From: JARRQJ01 sp037381915
GTDB taxonomy: Bacteria; Pseudomonadota; Gammaproteobacteria; DRLM01
DNA length: 64,000 nucleotides
Direction of reading: 5' to 3'
NCBI GenBank assembly: GCA_037381915.1
Contig: JARRQJ010000003.1
Coordinates: 62,001 to 126,000, forward strand
Position numbers and translations under genes: made by a program. The notes under the pieces are model-generated. The model did no database searches, was not told the origin of the DNA, and was given only the letters and a program-made list of their open reading frames with translations. Below, one piece after another: positions 18,145 to 26,866 of this stretch. The stretch's first letter is position 1. Each line of letters starts with the position of its first letter.

Positions 18145-18966
18145 TTACAAGGCCTGAAAGAGTTGGGCGCGGTAGTAGAGCAATAGGATCACACCGAATA
18201 CGATGCGGTACCATGCAAAGACCATGAAGGTATGCCCGGCGACGAATTTGATCAGCGCCTTGGTGGCGGCGAAGGCGCTGGCGAAGGCCGTGACGAAACC
18301 CACGGCGAAGACCCCCAGTTCCTGAGCGTTCATTAGATCCCAATGCTTGTAGAGATCGTAGAATGAAGCGGCGAACATCACCGGCACGGCAAGAAAGAAC
18401 GAGAATTCGGTGGCGGCCTGTCGCGACAGACCGAAAACTACCCCGCCGATGATGGTCGCCCCCGAACGCGACGTCCCCGGAATCAGTGCCAAAACCTGGA
18501 CCAGACCGATCTTAAGAGCGTCAATCCAGCGCATGTCGTCGACGCTATGGATACGCGGCGCATAGCGGCGGGCCTTTTCCACCCATATGATGATCAGACC
18601 GCCGACGATGAAGGCGATGGCCACGGTGAAGGGCTGGAACAGATGGGCCTTGATCGCCTTGTTGAACAACAGGCCGAATACCGCCACCGGCAGAAAGGCA
18701 ATAAACAAATTCCATACGAAGCGCCGCGCACCCTGCGTATGAGCCACACCACCGACCACTTGCACCAGGCGCACGCGGTACTCCCAGCAAATGGCCAGGA
18801 TGGCGCCCAATTGAATGACAATCTCAAAGGCTTTGCCGATTTCGTCGTTGAAGTTCAACACATCGCCGACGATGATCAAATGTCCGGTGCTGGATACCGG
18901 CAGAAATTCCGTCAAGCCCTCGACGAGACCGAGGGCGAGGGCTTTGATAAGCAGCAGCAAATCCAT
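18145..18966 (-). CDS. uppP: Undecaprenyl-diphosphatase UppP (BacA)
   Basis: A 273-residue polytopic inner-membrane enzyme that recycles undecaprenyl diphosphate for cell-wall lipid II synthesis. The two active-site motifs are both present: EGLTEFLPVSSTGHLI near the N-terminus and PGTSRSGATIIGG in the middle. About seven to eight hydrophobic helices are visible. I start at ATG 18966, with AAGG upstream; GTG 18969 directly before it is also possible. Overexpression of this family gives bacitracin resistance. Confidence 0.95.
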   Translation of the reverse strand: MDLLLLIKALALGLVEGLTEFLPVSSTGHLIIVGDVLNFNDEIGKAFEIVIQLGAILAICWEYRVRLVQVVGGVAHTQGARRFVWNLFIAFLPVAVFGLLFNKAIKAHLFQPFTVAIAFIVGGLIIIWVEKARRYAPRIHSVDDMRWIDALKIGLVQVLALIPGTSRSGATIIGGVVFGLSRQAATEFSFFLAVPVMFAASFYDLYKHWDLMNAQELGVFAVGFVTAFASAFAATKALIKFVAGHTFMVFAWYRIVFGVILLLYYRAQLFQAL

Positions 18967-19095
18967 CACGAGACCTTTGATTCAGCTAGCACAGGCCACA
19001 AGGCCGCCCATTATCATCGGGCCCGAGGTAATCGGCAAGCATAACAGGGCAATGATGACGAAATGATGTAAGGAAAGCTTCCCCGTTCTCTACCG

Positions 19096-19118
19096 CGAGG
19101 GGTGCGCGGCACCCCTCG
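19096..19118. terminator. Perfect GC-rich hairpin between small membrane gene and uppP
   Basis: CGAGGGGTGC, loop GCG, then GCACCCCTCG make a 10-bp perfect stem. It lies 13 bp past the stop of the 68-residue membrane protein. No T-run follows on either strand, so termination would need Rho or another factor. Confidence 0.4.
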
Positions 19119-19130
19119 GGGCTGGAATTG

Positions 19131-19337
19131 TCAATATCTGAGATAATAGGGCAAGGCAAGGAGTACCACGCCGACGATGACCATTGCATAGGTATTGGAT
19201 ACGAAGTACGGATACACCATCAAACCGATGCCGGATGCAAACGGCACGCCGCGCTTCTGCTTCTTGCCGTAAATGAAGTATGCAAACCCGATGGAGCCGA
19301 AGATCAGCCCCCAAAGCAGCGAAGCGGTGTTGTCCAT
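19131..19337 (-). CDS. Small two-helix membrane protein, unknown function
   Basis: A 68-residue protein with two hydrophobic segments, LLWGLIFGSIGFAYFIYG and VIVGVVLLALPYYL, separated by the basic loop KKQKRG and a short hydrophobic stretch. ATG 19337 has a clean AAAGGA five bases upstream and is preferred to the GTG at 19352. I recognise the pattern as a widespread small conserved protein of Proteobacteria, sometimes loosely labelled amino acid transport protein, but the function is unknown. It is probably monocistronic between the exported protein and uppP. Confidence 0.7.
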   Translation of the reverse strand: MDNTASLLWGLIFGSIGFAYFIYGKKQKRGVPFASGIGLMVYPYFVSNTYAMVIVGVVLLALPYYLRY

Positions 19338-19566
19338 GTCATTCCTTTCCACTGTGGCCGATATTGAATCATCGACAAACTAGGCTGACTTCTCAAGGAA
19401 CCGGATCTAAAACCCAAAATCACCTTTCCGTACCGATAAATAGGCTTGCAACCGCGGGGCGGATCAGTGATGACCCCACCGGTGGCCGGCGCGGGCATTC
19501 AGTGGCCCGGCGTCCCGGACGCACCCACGGCAGCCGTGCAAAGGGAGAGAATTGAAAAGCCGGGCA

Positions 19567-20133
19567 TCAATGCCCCGGTCGCCAGCCTGCACGGCTCACC
19601 ATGGTCAGTGCCTCGTTCTTGACCGGCGAGTGTTTGTCGTTGGTCAATATGGTAAAGGTGCATACCACGTTGCCGACCGCTACCGCGCCCTGGGTCATGT
19701 ATTTAAACTCCCCGGGCTTGGGCGCCCGATCGGTGGCATCGAAATAATAGCCGGGTCCTTGCGCTCCCCCCATGGTCACGATGCTGAGCTTGCCTTCCAC
19801 CGACTCCGGCTCCGCGGCATGCGCCGCCTTGGCGACGATTTCATGGATACTCTTGGGAGTACCGAAAGCGCTGGCAGTGTGATGATCGGGCCAGCGTGGA
19901 GTCACGAATATGACAAACGGCGCGCCCTCGAAACCACTGATGAATATGGTCGGTGGGAAATCCCCGGGGTGCCTGCGCAACTCATCGTTCCAATCCTTGG
20001 GCAAGCGCAGGTGCAGCTGGCCGTGACCGGGCATGGTATAGACTTTGTCCACGGCGCCATCGGCGGCCAAGACGACGTTACCAAACATGAAACTGCATAT
20101 GCCGGCGAGAAGAAAGATGCGTGAGAATTTCAC
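19567..20133 (-). CDS. Exported protein of unknown function
   Basis: A 188-residue protein with a clear Sec signal: KFSRIF, a hydrophobic core LLAGICSFMFGNVVL and a cleavage site AA-DG near residue 24. The start is GTG 20133, fixed by CGGAGG five bases upstream; the frame runs on to 20214 but that part has no signal features. The mature part is mixed alpha/beta with no motif I know, and no lipobox. It should be periplasmic. It stands alone after pnp and its terminator. I do not assign a function. Confidence 0.7.
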   Translation of the reverse strand: MKFSRIFLLAGICSFMFGNVVLAADGAVDKVYTMPGHGQLHLRLPKDWNDELRRHPGDFPPTIFISGFEGAPFVIFVTPRWPDHHTASAFGTPKSIHEIVAKAAHAAEPESVEGKLSIVTMGGAQGPGYYFDATDRAPKPGEFKYMTQGAVAVGNVVCTFTILTNDKHSPVKNEALTMVSRAGWRPGH

Positions 20134-20230
20134 TTGAGCCTCCGGATATCCCTGAATTTGGCCAGGCGTGGAATCAACCAACGGCGCGGGGAGAATCGCG
20201 CAATGGGCAGTCACTTATCCCTGTTACAAC

Positions 20231-20251
20231 AAAAAGGGGCTGCCGCCCCTT
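20231..20251 (-). terminator. Intrinsic terminator of the rimP-pnp operon
   Basis: On minus, AAGGGGC, loop GGCA and GCCCCTT form a 7-bp stem followed by TTT-G-TTG. It lies 36 bp after the pnp stop codon and ends the large translation and RNA operon. Confidence 0.75.
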
Positions 20252-20286
20252 CTCATCTTGTCGCAACGACCTAACAGCGCATCGTG

Positions 20287-22386
20287 CTATTCGCCTTCCT
20301 CGACCGCCTTGATGCTGAGGCGGACACGGCCTTGCTTGTCGATCTCCAGGACTTTCACCTTGACCGTATCGCCCTCGGACAGCTTGTCACCGACGTTCTG
20401 TACCCGTTCCTCGGAGATCTGGGAGATATGCACCAGACCGTCCTTCCCGGGCAGGATGCTGACGAAGGCGCCGAAGTCCATGATCTTGGCGACCCGGCCC
20501 TCGTAGACCTTACCTACTTCCACATCGGCGGTGATTTCCTCGATGCGGCGCTGCGCCTCCAAACCCGCCGCCTTGTCCACGGAGGCGATCTTCACGGTGC
20601 CGTCATCGGTGATGTCAATCTCGGCGCCGGTAGCCTCGGTGATGGAGCGGATGGTGGCACCGCCCTTGCCGATGACGTCACGGATCCGCTCGGGATTGAT
20701 CTTCATGGTGATATAGCGCGGCGCATACTCGGACAGTTCGGCACGGGGCTCGGTGATGGCCTTGGCCATCTCACCGAGGATGTGCAGGCGTCCCTCGCGG
20801 GCCTGTTCCAGAGCCACGGCCATGATCTCGCGGGTAATCCCGGTGATCTTGATGTCCATTTGCAGGGCGCTGACGCCGTTGGTGGTGCCCGCAACCTTGA
20901 AGTCCATATCGCCGAGATGGTCCTCGTCACCGAGGATGTCGCTCAACACCACGAAACTGTCACCTTCCTTCACCAGCCCCATGGCGATACCCGCCACCGG
21001 AGACGATACGGGCACGCCGGCATCCATCAACGCCAGGCTGGCACCGCACACGCTGGCCATGGAGCTGGAGCCGTTGGACTCGGTGATTTCGGATACGACA
21101 CGAATGGAGTAGTTATATTGGCTCATGTCGGGCATCACAGCGGCCACGCCGCGCTTGGCCAGTCGGCCATGGCCGATTTCGCGGCGCTTGGGGCTGCCCA
21201 CCATGCCGGTTTCGCCGGTACAGGACGGCGGGAAGTTGTAATGGAACATGAACGGTTCGCGATACTCGCCATCGAGGGCGTCGATGATTTGCGAATCGCG
21301 CTGGGTACCCAGGGTGCTCACCACCAGGGCCTGGGTCTCGCCGCGGGTGAACAGGGCGGAACCGTGGGTGCGCGGCAATACACCGACCCGCACGGCTATG
21401 GGACGCACGGAACCGTTGTCGCGGCCGTCGATGCGACTCTCGCCGGCGATGATGCGACTGCGCACCACGCCCTTCTCCAAGGCGTCGATGGCCTGTTGCA
21501 GTTCTTCAGCAGTCCAATCCTGGACGCTTTCCTCGCTGGGCGCCAGCTTGGCGGCCAGATTCTGGCGGATCTCCGCGAGACGCTGGGAACGCTGCTGCTT
21601 CTCGGCGATGCGGTAAGCCTCGTTGATGGTGGCTTCACCTGCCTCGCGCACCGCCGTTTCCAGCGCTTGATTCTTTTCCGCCGCCTGCCAATCCCAACGC
21701 GGTTTGCCGGCCTTCTCCACCAAGTCGTTGATGGCGTTGATCGCGGCCTGCATCTGCTCGTGACCGAACATCACCGCATCCAACATTACGCTCTCGGACA
21801 GTTCTTTGGCTTCGGATTCCACCATCAATACCGCATCCTTGGTTCCGGCCACCACCAGATCCAGGGCGGAGTTCTTGAGATCGGTCTTGGAGGGATTCAA
21901 CAAATACTTACCGTCGCGATAACCCACCCGCGCCGCACCGATAGGCCCTTGGAAGGGTAGCCCGGAAATCGCCAAGGCTGCCGAAGCGCCGATCATGGCG
22001 GGGATATCGGGATCGATTTCTTTGTCGAGGGAGACCACGGTGGCGATGATCTGAACTTCGTTCTTGAACCCTTTGGGAAACAAGGGGCGAACGGGACGAT
22101 CAATCAGGCGGCAGGTCAATGTCTCTTTTTCACTGGGACGACCTTCACGCTTGAAAAAACCGCCTGGGATCTTGCCGGCCGCATAGGTACGTTCCTGGTA
22201 ATTGACTGTCAGGGGAAAGAAATCCTTGCCCGGCACGGCTTCTTTGATACCGACGGCGGTCACCATGACCATGGTATCCCCCATGCTGATCATCACGGCG
22301 CCGCTGGCCTGCCGGGCGATTTCATTGGTTTCGATGGTGACAGTGTGATCACCGTATTTAAATTCGGTCTTTACGATAGACGTCAC
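20287..22386 (-). CDS. pnp: Polynucleotide phosphorylase
   Basis: A 699-residue PNPase, normal length. Two RNase PH domains are joined by a helical linker and followed by a KH domain (ERIRDVIGKGGATIRSI) and an S1 domain (VYEGRVAKIMDFGAFVSILP). It degrades RNA 3' to 5' with phosphate and takes part in the degradosome. The start is GTG 22386 with AAGGAAG upstream. The order rpsO-pnp is conserved. In enterics a hairpin in this leader is cut by RNase III and PNPase represses its own translation; the 124-bp gap here could hold a similar element. Confidence 0.97.
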   Translation of the reverse strand: MTSIVKTEFKYGDHTVTIETNEIARQASGAVMISMGDTMVMVTAVGIKEAVPGKDFFPLTVNYQERTYAAGKIPGGFFKREGRPSEKETLTCRLIDRPVRPLFPKGFKNEVQIIATVVSLDKEIDPDIPAMIGASAALAISGLPFQGPIGAARVGYRDGKYLLNPSKTDLKNSALDLVVAGTKDAVLMVESEAKELSESVMLDAVMFGHEQMQAAINAINDLVEKAGKPRWDWQAAEKNQALETAVREAGEATINEAYRIAEKQQRSQRLAEIRQNLAAKLAPSEESVQDWTAEELQQAIDALEKGVVRSRIIAGESRIDGRDNGSVRPIAVRVGVLPRTHGSALFTRGETQALVVSTLGTQRDSQIIDALDGEYREPFMFHYNFPPSCTGETGMVGSPKRREIGHGRLAKRGVAAVMPDMSQYNYSIRVVSEITESNGSSSMASVCGASLALMDAGVPVSSPVAGIAMGLVKEGDSFVVLSDILGDEDHLGDMDFKVAGTTNGVSALQMDIKITGITREIMAVALEQAREGRLHILGEMAKAITEPRAELSEYAPRYITMKINPERIRDVIGKGGATIRSITEATGAEIDITDDGTVKIASVDKAAGLEAQRRIEEITADVEVGKVYEGRVAKIMDFGAFVSILPGKDGLVHISQISEERVQNVGDKLSEGDTVKVKVLEIDKQGRVRLSIKAVEEGE

Positions 22387-22445
22387 AAGCGCTTCCTTAC
22401 AAACTGGATTTAAGATTTATAATTGGATTGCTCGGGTGGAAATGC

Positions 22446-22474
22446 AAAAAGAACCGGACCCCGGCTTATCCGGT
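22446..22474 (-). terminator. Terminator between rpsO and pnp
   Basis: On minus, ACCGGA, a 10-base loop and TCCGGT are followed by TCTTTTT. It lies 37 bp after the rpsO stop. As in enterics it probably terminates part of the rpsO transcripts while allowing read-through into pnp. Confidence 0.65.
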
Positions 22475-22510
22475 GGCATAGCGTTGCCCGCGACGCGCCG
22501 GGCTCCATGC

Positions 22511-22780
22511 TCAGCGACGCAGGCCGAGTCGGGAGACCAGCGTGCGATAGCGCTCAGTGTCATGGCGCTTGAGGTAATCCAAGAGATTGCGACGCGCACT
22601 CACCATGCGTAACAAGCCCTGGCGCGAGTGATGATCCTTGGCATGCCCCTTGAAATGCTCAGCCAATTGATTGATGCGGGCGGACAACAGCGCAACCTGC
22701 ACTTCGGGCGATCCGGTATCGCCGGGACTGCGTTGATAGTCCTTGATAATCTGCTGAGTGGTATCGGTGTTCAGTGACAT
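22511..22780 (-). CDS. rpsO: 30S ribosomal protein S15
   Basis: An 89-residue S15 that binds 16S rRNA helices 20-22. KDYQRSPGDTGSPEVQVALL and the C-terminal RRNLLDYLKRHDTERY are diagnostic. ATG 22780, with GGAG upstream, gives the exact family length; the frame extends to 22831 but the extra residues are not S15. It has its own promoter as well as read-through from the upstream operon. Confidence 0.97.
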   Translation of the reverse strand: MSLNTDTTQQIIKDYQRSPGDTGSPEVQVALLSARINQLAEHFKGHAKDHHSRQGLLRMVSARRNLLDYLKRHDTERYRTLVSRLGLRR

Positions 22781-22820
22781 TAACAGCTCCAAATAATAAG
22801 CATTCTTATAAAGAGTCGGT

Positions 22821-22850
22821 ATTTTACCCATTAACCCAGTAACGGCACAA
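22821..22850 (-). promoter_or_regulatory. Candidate sigma-70 promoter of rpsO
   Basis: On minus, TTGTGC (22845-22850) and TAAAAT (22821-22826) are 18 bases apart, about 40 bases before the rpsO start codon. Conserved promoters at this place in other bacteria support it. Confidence 0.5.
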
Positions 22851-22871
22851 GGTTATCCGGGCGACCCGGAC

Positions 22872-22895
22872 AAAAAACGGCCTCAGGCATGGCCG
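22872..22895 (-). terminator. Intrinsic terminator between truB and rpsO
   Basis: On minus, CGGCC, an 8-base loop and GGCCG are followed by six T. Just beyond, at 22856-22870, TCCGGG-TCG-CCCGGA forms a second perfect hairpin. They separate truB from rpsO and probably reduce read-through. Confidence 0.55.
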
Positions 22896-22917
22896 GGATT
22901 GCTCATCCCCGCCGCCG

Positions 22918-23850
22918 TCAGGCCCCCAGGGCGCTGACCAACCTCTTCGGGGCGACACGTCCATCATCCAGAACGCATCCCACCCCGAGAAAGCGCCGGT
23001 CGGCGGTCCGTAACCTGACCCACCCCTGAGTGGGCGCACGCGGCACGAAGACCGCTTGGCCCTGCCGCACATAAAAGGCCAGATCGTCGCTGAGACAGAC
23101 CTCTGGCCACTGCTCCAGAGCCGCCTCAGGGGGCAACAAGAAACCTTCCAGAGTGGCGAAATCCTCGAGCGCGGCCTGTTCCAGTTGCGCCATAGGCACC
23201 ATTTGCTCTCCGCGAAAAGGACCGGTGGCGGTTCTACGTAGTTCGCTCACATGGGCGCCCACGCCCAAGGCCTCGCCGATATCTTCCGCCAGGGTGCGGA
23301 TATAGGTGCCTTTGGAGCACAGCACATCCACCTCCAGCTCATCCCCTTCGACGCGCAGCAAGCGCAGCTCATGGATCGTTACCGGCCTCGCCCGGCGCTC
23401 CACCTCAATGCCCTGGCGGGCCAGCTTGTACAAGGGCTGCCCCCGGTGCTTGATCGCGGAATGCATGGGCGGGATCTGCTCGATCGTGCCGGTAAAGCGC
23501 TGCAGCACCGCCGCCAAGGCTTCAGGAGTGAGGCTGGTCACCTCGCAACGGGCGACGATCTCACCCTCCGCGTCTCCCGTGGTAGTTTTGATCCCCAGTT
23601 TAACCGCCACCCGGTAGCGTTTATCCGATTCCAGGAGAAATGCGGAAACCTTGGTGGCAGCTCCGAAACACAGCGGCAGGAGACCGCTGGCCAGGGGATC
23701 CAGGCTGCCGGTATGGCCGGCCTTCTTGGCCCTGAACAGCCGTTTGACGGCCTGCAACGCCGCGTTCGAGGTCATTCCCACCGGCTTATCCAGGAGCACG
23801 ATGCCGTTGACGTCCCGCATGCCGCCTTTGCGCATCCTATTCTCTTTCAT
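22918..23850 (-). CDS. truB: tRNA pseudouridine-55 synthase TruB
   Basis: A 310-residue enzyme that makes pseudouridine 55 in the T loop of tRNAs. The catalytic Asp is D51 in HTGSLDPLASGLLP. YRVAVKLGIKTTTGD and CSKGTYIRTLAEDIG are further family blocks, and the C-terminal part has a PUA-like fold. ATG 23850 overlaps the rbfA stop (ATGA), implying translational coupling; the internal ATG at 23820 is an alternative. The rbfA-truB order is conserved. Confidence 0.96.
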   Translation of the reverse strand: MKENRMRKGGMRDVNGIVLLDKPVGMTSNAALQAVKRLFRAKKAGHTGSLDPLASGLLPLCFGAATKVSAFLLESDKRYRVAVKLGIKTTTGDAEGEIVARCEVTSLTPEALAAVLQRFTGTIEQIPPMHSAIKHRGQPLYKLARQGIEVERRARPVTIHELRLLRVEGDELEVDVLCSKGTYIRTLAEDIGEALGVGAHVSELRRTATGPFRGEQMVPMAQLEQAALEDFATLEGFLLPPEAALEQWPEVCLSDDLAFYVRQGQAVFVPRAPTQGWVRLRTADRRFLGVGCVLDDGRVAPKRLVSALGA

Positions 23851-24230
23851 TCTTCGTGTTCTTTGTCTTCCGCGGCAACCGTATCCAGCAGGGCGGCGAT
23901 GCGCATTCCTTCGTCCAGGGAACTGTCGTAGACAAAATGCAAATCCGGCAACACCCGCAGCGTAATCCGCTTCCCCAGGGCGCGGCGCAAAAAACCGGAC
24001 GCCTTCTTCAAGACCTTGAGCGTCGCATCAACATCCTGGTCGGTGTTCATCAGGGTAATAAACACCTTGGCGTGGGCCATGTCCTTCGACACTTCTACCG
24101 CCGAGATGGTCACCATGCCCAAGCGGGGATCACGCAGTTCCTGTTGAATGATCTGCGCTAATTCCCGCTGGATCTGTCCGCCTACCCGCTGGGTCCGGCT
24201 GAATTCCTGCATCATGCGCTTACCCGCCAT
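23847..24230 (-). CDS. rbfA: 30S ribosome-binding factor RbfA
   Basis: A 127-residue KH-fold protein needed for late 16S rRNA maturation and cold adaptation. Typical blocks are TQRVGGQIQRELAQIIQ, DPRLGMVTISAVEVSKDMAHA and LPDLHFVYDSSLDEG. It is 75 bp downstream of infB and overlaps truB by 4 bp. Confidence 0.96.
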   Translation of the reverse strand: MAGKRMMQEFSRTQRVGGQIQRELAQIIQQELRDPRLGMVTISAVEVSKDMAHAKVFITLMNTDQDVDATLKVLKKASGFLRRALGKRITLRVLPDLHFVYDSSLDEGMRIAALLDTVAAEDKEHEE

Positions 24231-24304
24231 TTATGCCGTGAGAAGATCGCCGTCGTGCCCCGGGCCGTTCCTCCTAATAGCCCGGCCGGTGCCCGCCACG
24301 ACAA

Positions 24305-26833
24305 TTAGATTTGGCGGGCCACCTCGACACGTTCGTAGACCTCGATTTGGTCACCAGGCTTCACATCATTGTAGTCCTTCACCCCGATACCGCATTCCGT
24401 GCCGGAACGCACTTCATTGACGTCGTCCTTGAAGCGTCGTAAGGACTCGAGCTTACCTTCGTAGATCACCACATTGTCCCGCAGAACGCGGATGGGATTA
24501 TTGCGTTTGACGGTCCCTTCCACTACCAGGCAACCAGCGATCGCACCGATCTTCGGCGAACGAAATACGTCGCGCACCTCCGCGAGACCGACGATCTGTT
24601 CCTTGATCTCCGGCGACAGCATGCCGGACAGGGCCTTCTTCACATCGTCGATCACGTCATAGATGACGCTGTAATAACGGATTTCCACACCTCGCTCTTC
24701 GGCACCGCGCCGCGCGGCGGCATCCGCACGCACGTTGAAGCCGAACACCACCGCGCCGGAGGCGATGGCTAGATTGATATCGGATTCAGTGATGCCACCG
24801 ACGCCGCTGAACACCAGCTTGACCTGCACCTCGTCGGTGGACAGCTTGCCCAGGGACTCGCGCAAGGCCTCTAGGGAACCCTGCACGTCCGTCTTTACCA
24901 CCAGATTGAGGACATTGGCCGTATCTTGGCCCATTTGCGAGAACATGTTCTCCAGCTTGGCGCCCTGTTGCCGCGCCAGTTCCACATCCCGGAACTTGCC
25001 CTGGCGAAACATGGCGATCTCCCTGGCCTTGCGCTCGTCGGGCACCGCCACGGCGGAATCGCCGGCATTGGGCGTCCCCGACAAGCCGAGCACTACCACC
25101 GGCATGGACGGACCGGCATCCTCGACCGGTTTGCCGTTCTCATCCAGCATGGCGCGTACCCGTCCGTACTCGTGCCCCGTAAGCAGCACGTCACCCTTAT
25201 GCAGGGTGCCGCTCTGTACGAGGATGGTCGCCACGGGACCGCGGCCCTTGTCCAAGGTCGATTCCACCACGACCCCGGAAGCCGGCGCGTCCTGCACCGC
25301 GCGCAGCTCCATCACCTCGGCCTGCAGCAAAATGGCGTCCAGTAAATCGTCCACTCCTTCACCGGTCTTGGCGGACACATGTTTGAACATGACATCACCG
25401 CCCCATTCCTCGGGAACGACCTCGTGAGCGACCAGTTCCTGTTTGACCCGATCCGGCTCGGCATCGGGTTTATCGATCTTGTTCACCGCCACTACCATGG
25501 GCACCCCGGCCGCCTTGGCGTGTTGCACAGCCTCGACGGTTTGCGGCATCACACCGTCGTCCGCAGCCACCACCAGCACCACGATGTCCGTCACCTTGGC
25601 GCCGCGGGCGCGCATAGCGGTGAAGGCTTCGTGACCCGGCGTATCTAGAAAGGTGATCATGCCTTTGTCGGTTTTGACGTGATATGCGCCGATATGCTGG
25701 GTGATGCCACCCGCCTCGCCGGCCGCCACCTTTGTTCTGCGCACATAGTCCAGCAGCGAGGTCTTGCCGTGATCTACATGGCCCATGATGGTCACTACCG
25801 GCGCGCGCGGGACTGTTTCACCCTCCACCTGGGCGCTTTGCACCAAGGACTCTTCCAGGGCATTCTCCTGCAAGGGTTTGGGAATATGGCCCATCTCCTC
25901 CACCACCAGGGTGGCGGTCGTCTGGTCCAACACCTGATTGATGGTGACCATGCTGCCGAGCTTCATCATGTACTTGATCAGTTCGGCGGCCTTCACCGAC
26001 ATCTTCTGCGCCAGCTCCGCTACGGTAATAGTCTCAGGGATACTCACCTCGCGCACCACCGGTGCAGTGGGTCGCTCAAAACCATGCTTGGCGGATCCGC
26101 TGACCGATAAATCCTTGTCGCGTGACGCCTTGGCCTTTTTGCGCTTGCCCACCTTTTCCGAGGCGAGATGAAGTTCCCGCCGCCCGTATTTGCTGGAACG
26201 CTCTTCGCGATCCTTATCCCGGCCGTGGCGCTTCTTCTCTTTCTTTTCCGGTGCAGGCGCCGCAACCGGAGCGGCCTCCGCCGGCGCGACCTGTTGCGCT
26301 ACACTCTGACGGGCCTCTTCATCGGCGCGGCGGCGCGCCTCTTCCTCTTCGGCCAAACGGCGGCGCTCTTCCTCCGCGCGCGCCTCTTCCTCGGCCCGGC
26401 GCTGCTCTTCCTCCGCGCGGCGCCGGCTCTCTTCCTGTAACTTCGCCTGCTCTTCGGCCTCCTGACGGGCACGCTCCGCCATCTGCGATTCCAGGCGCGC
26501 GACTTCCTCGGCGTTGGCGATGCTGCGCTTGACGTAGGTGCGGCGCTTGCGCACCTCCACATTTACCGTCTTGCTTTTCCCTTGCGGCCCGGACTGCCTG
26601 AGCTCGCTGACGGTACGCCGCTTGAGTGTGACCTTTTTGGGTTCGGTGATAGCCGGCTTATCCTCCGCCCCATGCGTCCGGCGCAGGTAGTTGAGCAGTT
26701 CAACCTTCTCCTGATCGCTGATAGGTTGATCCACGGATTTGATCGACGATCCTGCCTCTTCCAACTGAGACATCAAACGATCCACCGGAATACCGACGTT
26801 TTCCGCGAATTGTTTTACAGTTACATCCGACAT
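24305..26833 (-). CDS. infB: Translation initiation factor IF-2
   Basis: An 842-residue IF-2. It has an N-terminal IF2N domain (about 1-55), a highly charged Glu/Arg/Ala coiled stretch (about 90-190) and a second IF2N-like domain around 265-320. The G domain has GHVDHGKTSLLD, DTPGHEAF and NKID. Domains II to IV follow, the last binding formyl-Met-tRNA. It recruits the initiator tRNA to the 30S subunit. Notably the initiator tRNA gene lies about 2.3 kb upstream in the same cluster. The charged stretch produces long spurious antisense frames. Confidence 0.97.
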   Translation of the reverse strand: MSDVTVKQFAENVGIPVDRLMSQLEEAGSSIKSVDQPISDQEKVELLNYLRRTHGAEDKPAITEPKKVTLKRRTVSELRQSGPQGKSKTVNVEVRKRRTYVKRSIANAEEVARLESQMAERARQEAEEQAKLQEESRRRAEEEQRRAEEEARAEEERRRLAEEEEARRRADEEARQSVAQQVAPAEAAPVAAPAPEKKEKKRHGRDKDREERSSKYGRRELHLASEKVGKRKKAKASRDKDLSVSGSAKHGFERPTAPVVREVSIPETITVAELAQKMSVKAAELIKYMMKLGSMVTINQVLDQTTATLVVEEMGHIPKPLQENALEESLVQSAQVEGETVPRAPVVTIMGHVDHGKTSLLDYVRRTKVAAGEAGGITQHIGAYHVKTDKGMITFLDTPGHEAFTAMRARGAKVTDIVVLVVAADDGVMPQTVEAVQHAKAAGVPMVVAVNKIDKPDAEPDRVKQELVAHEVVPEEWGGDVMFKHVSAKTGEGVDDLLDAILLQAEVMELRAVQDAPASGVVVESTLDKGRGPVATILVQSGTLHKGDVLLTGHEYGRVRAMLDENGKPVEDAGPSMPVVVLGLSGTPNAGDSAVAVPDERKAREIAMFRQGKFRDVELARQQGAKLENMFSQMGQDTANVLNLVVKTDVQGSLEALRESLGKLSTDEVQVKLVFSGVGGITESDINLAIASGAVVFGFNVRADAAARRGAEERGVEIRYYSVIYDVIDDVKKALSGMLSPEIKEQIVGLAEVRDVFRSPKIGAIAGCLVVEGTVKRNNPIRVLRDNVVIYEGKLESLRRFKDDVNEVRSGTECGIGVKDYNDVKPGDQIEVYERVEVARQI

Positions 26834-26866
26834 ATCCGACTTCTCACTCCATTACGCATTAGGCCA

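Noticed and set aside
20284..21960. 558-codon plus frame opposite pnp
   Set aside because: Complete overlap with the strongly supported pnp; composition (His/Gly/Asp repeats) is that of an antisense frame.
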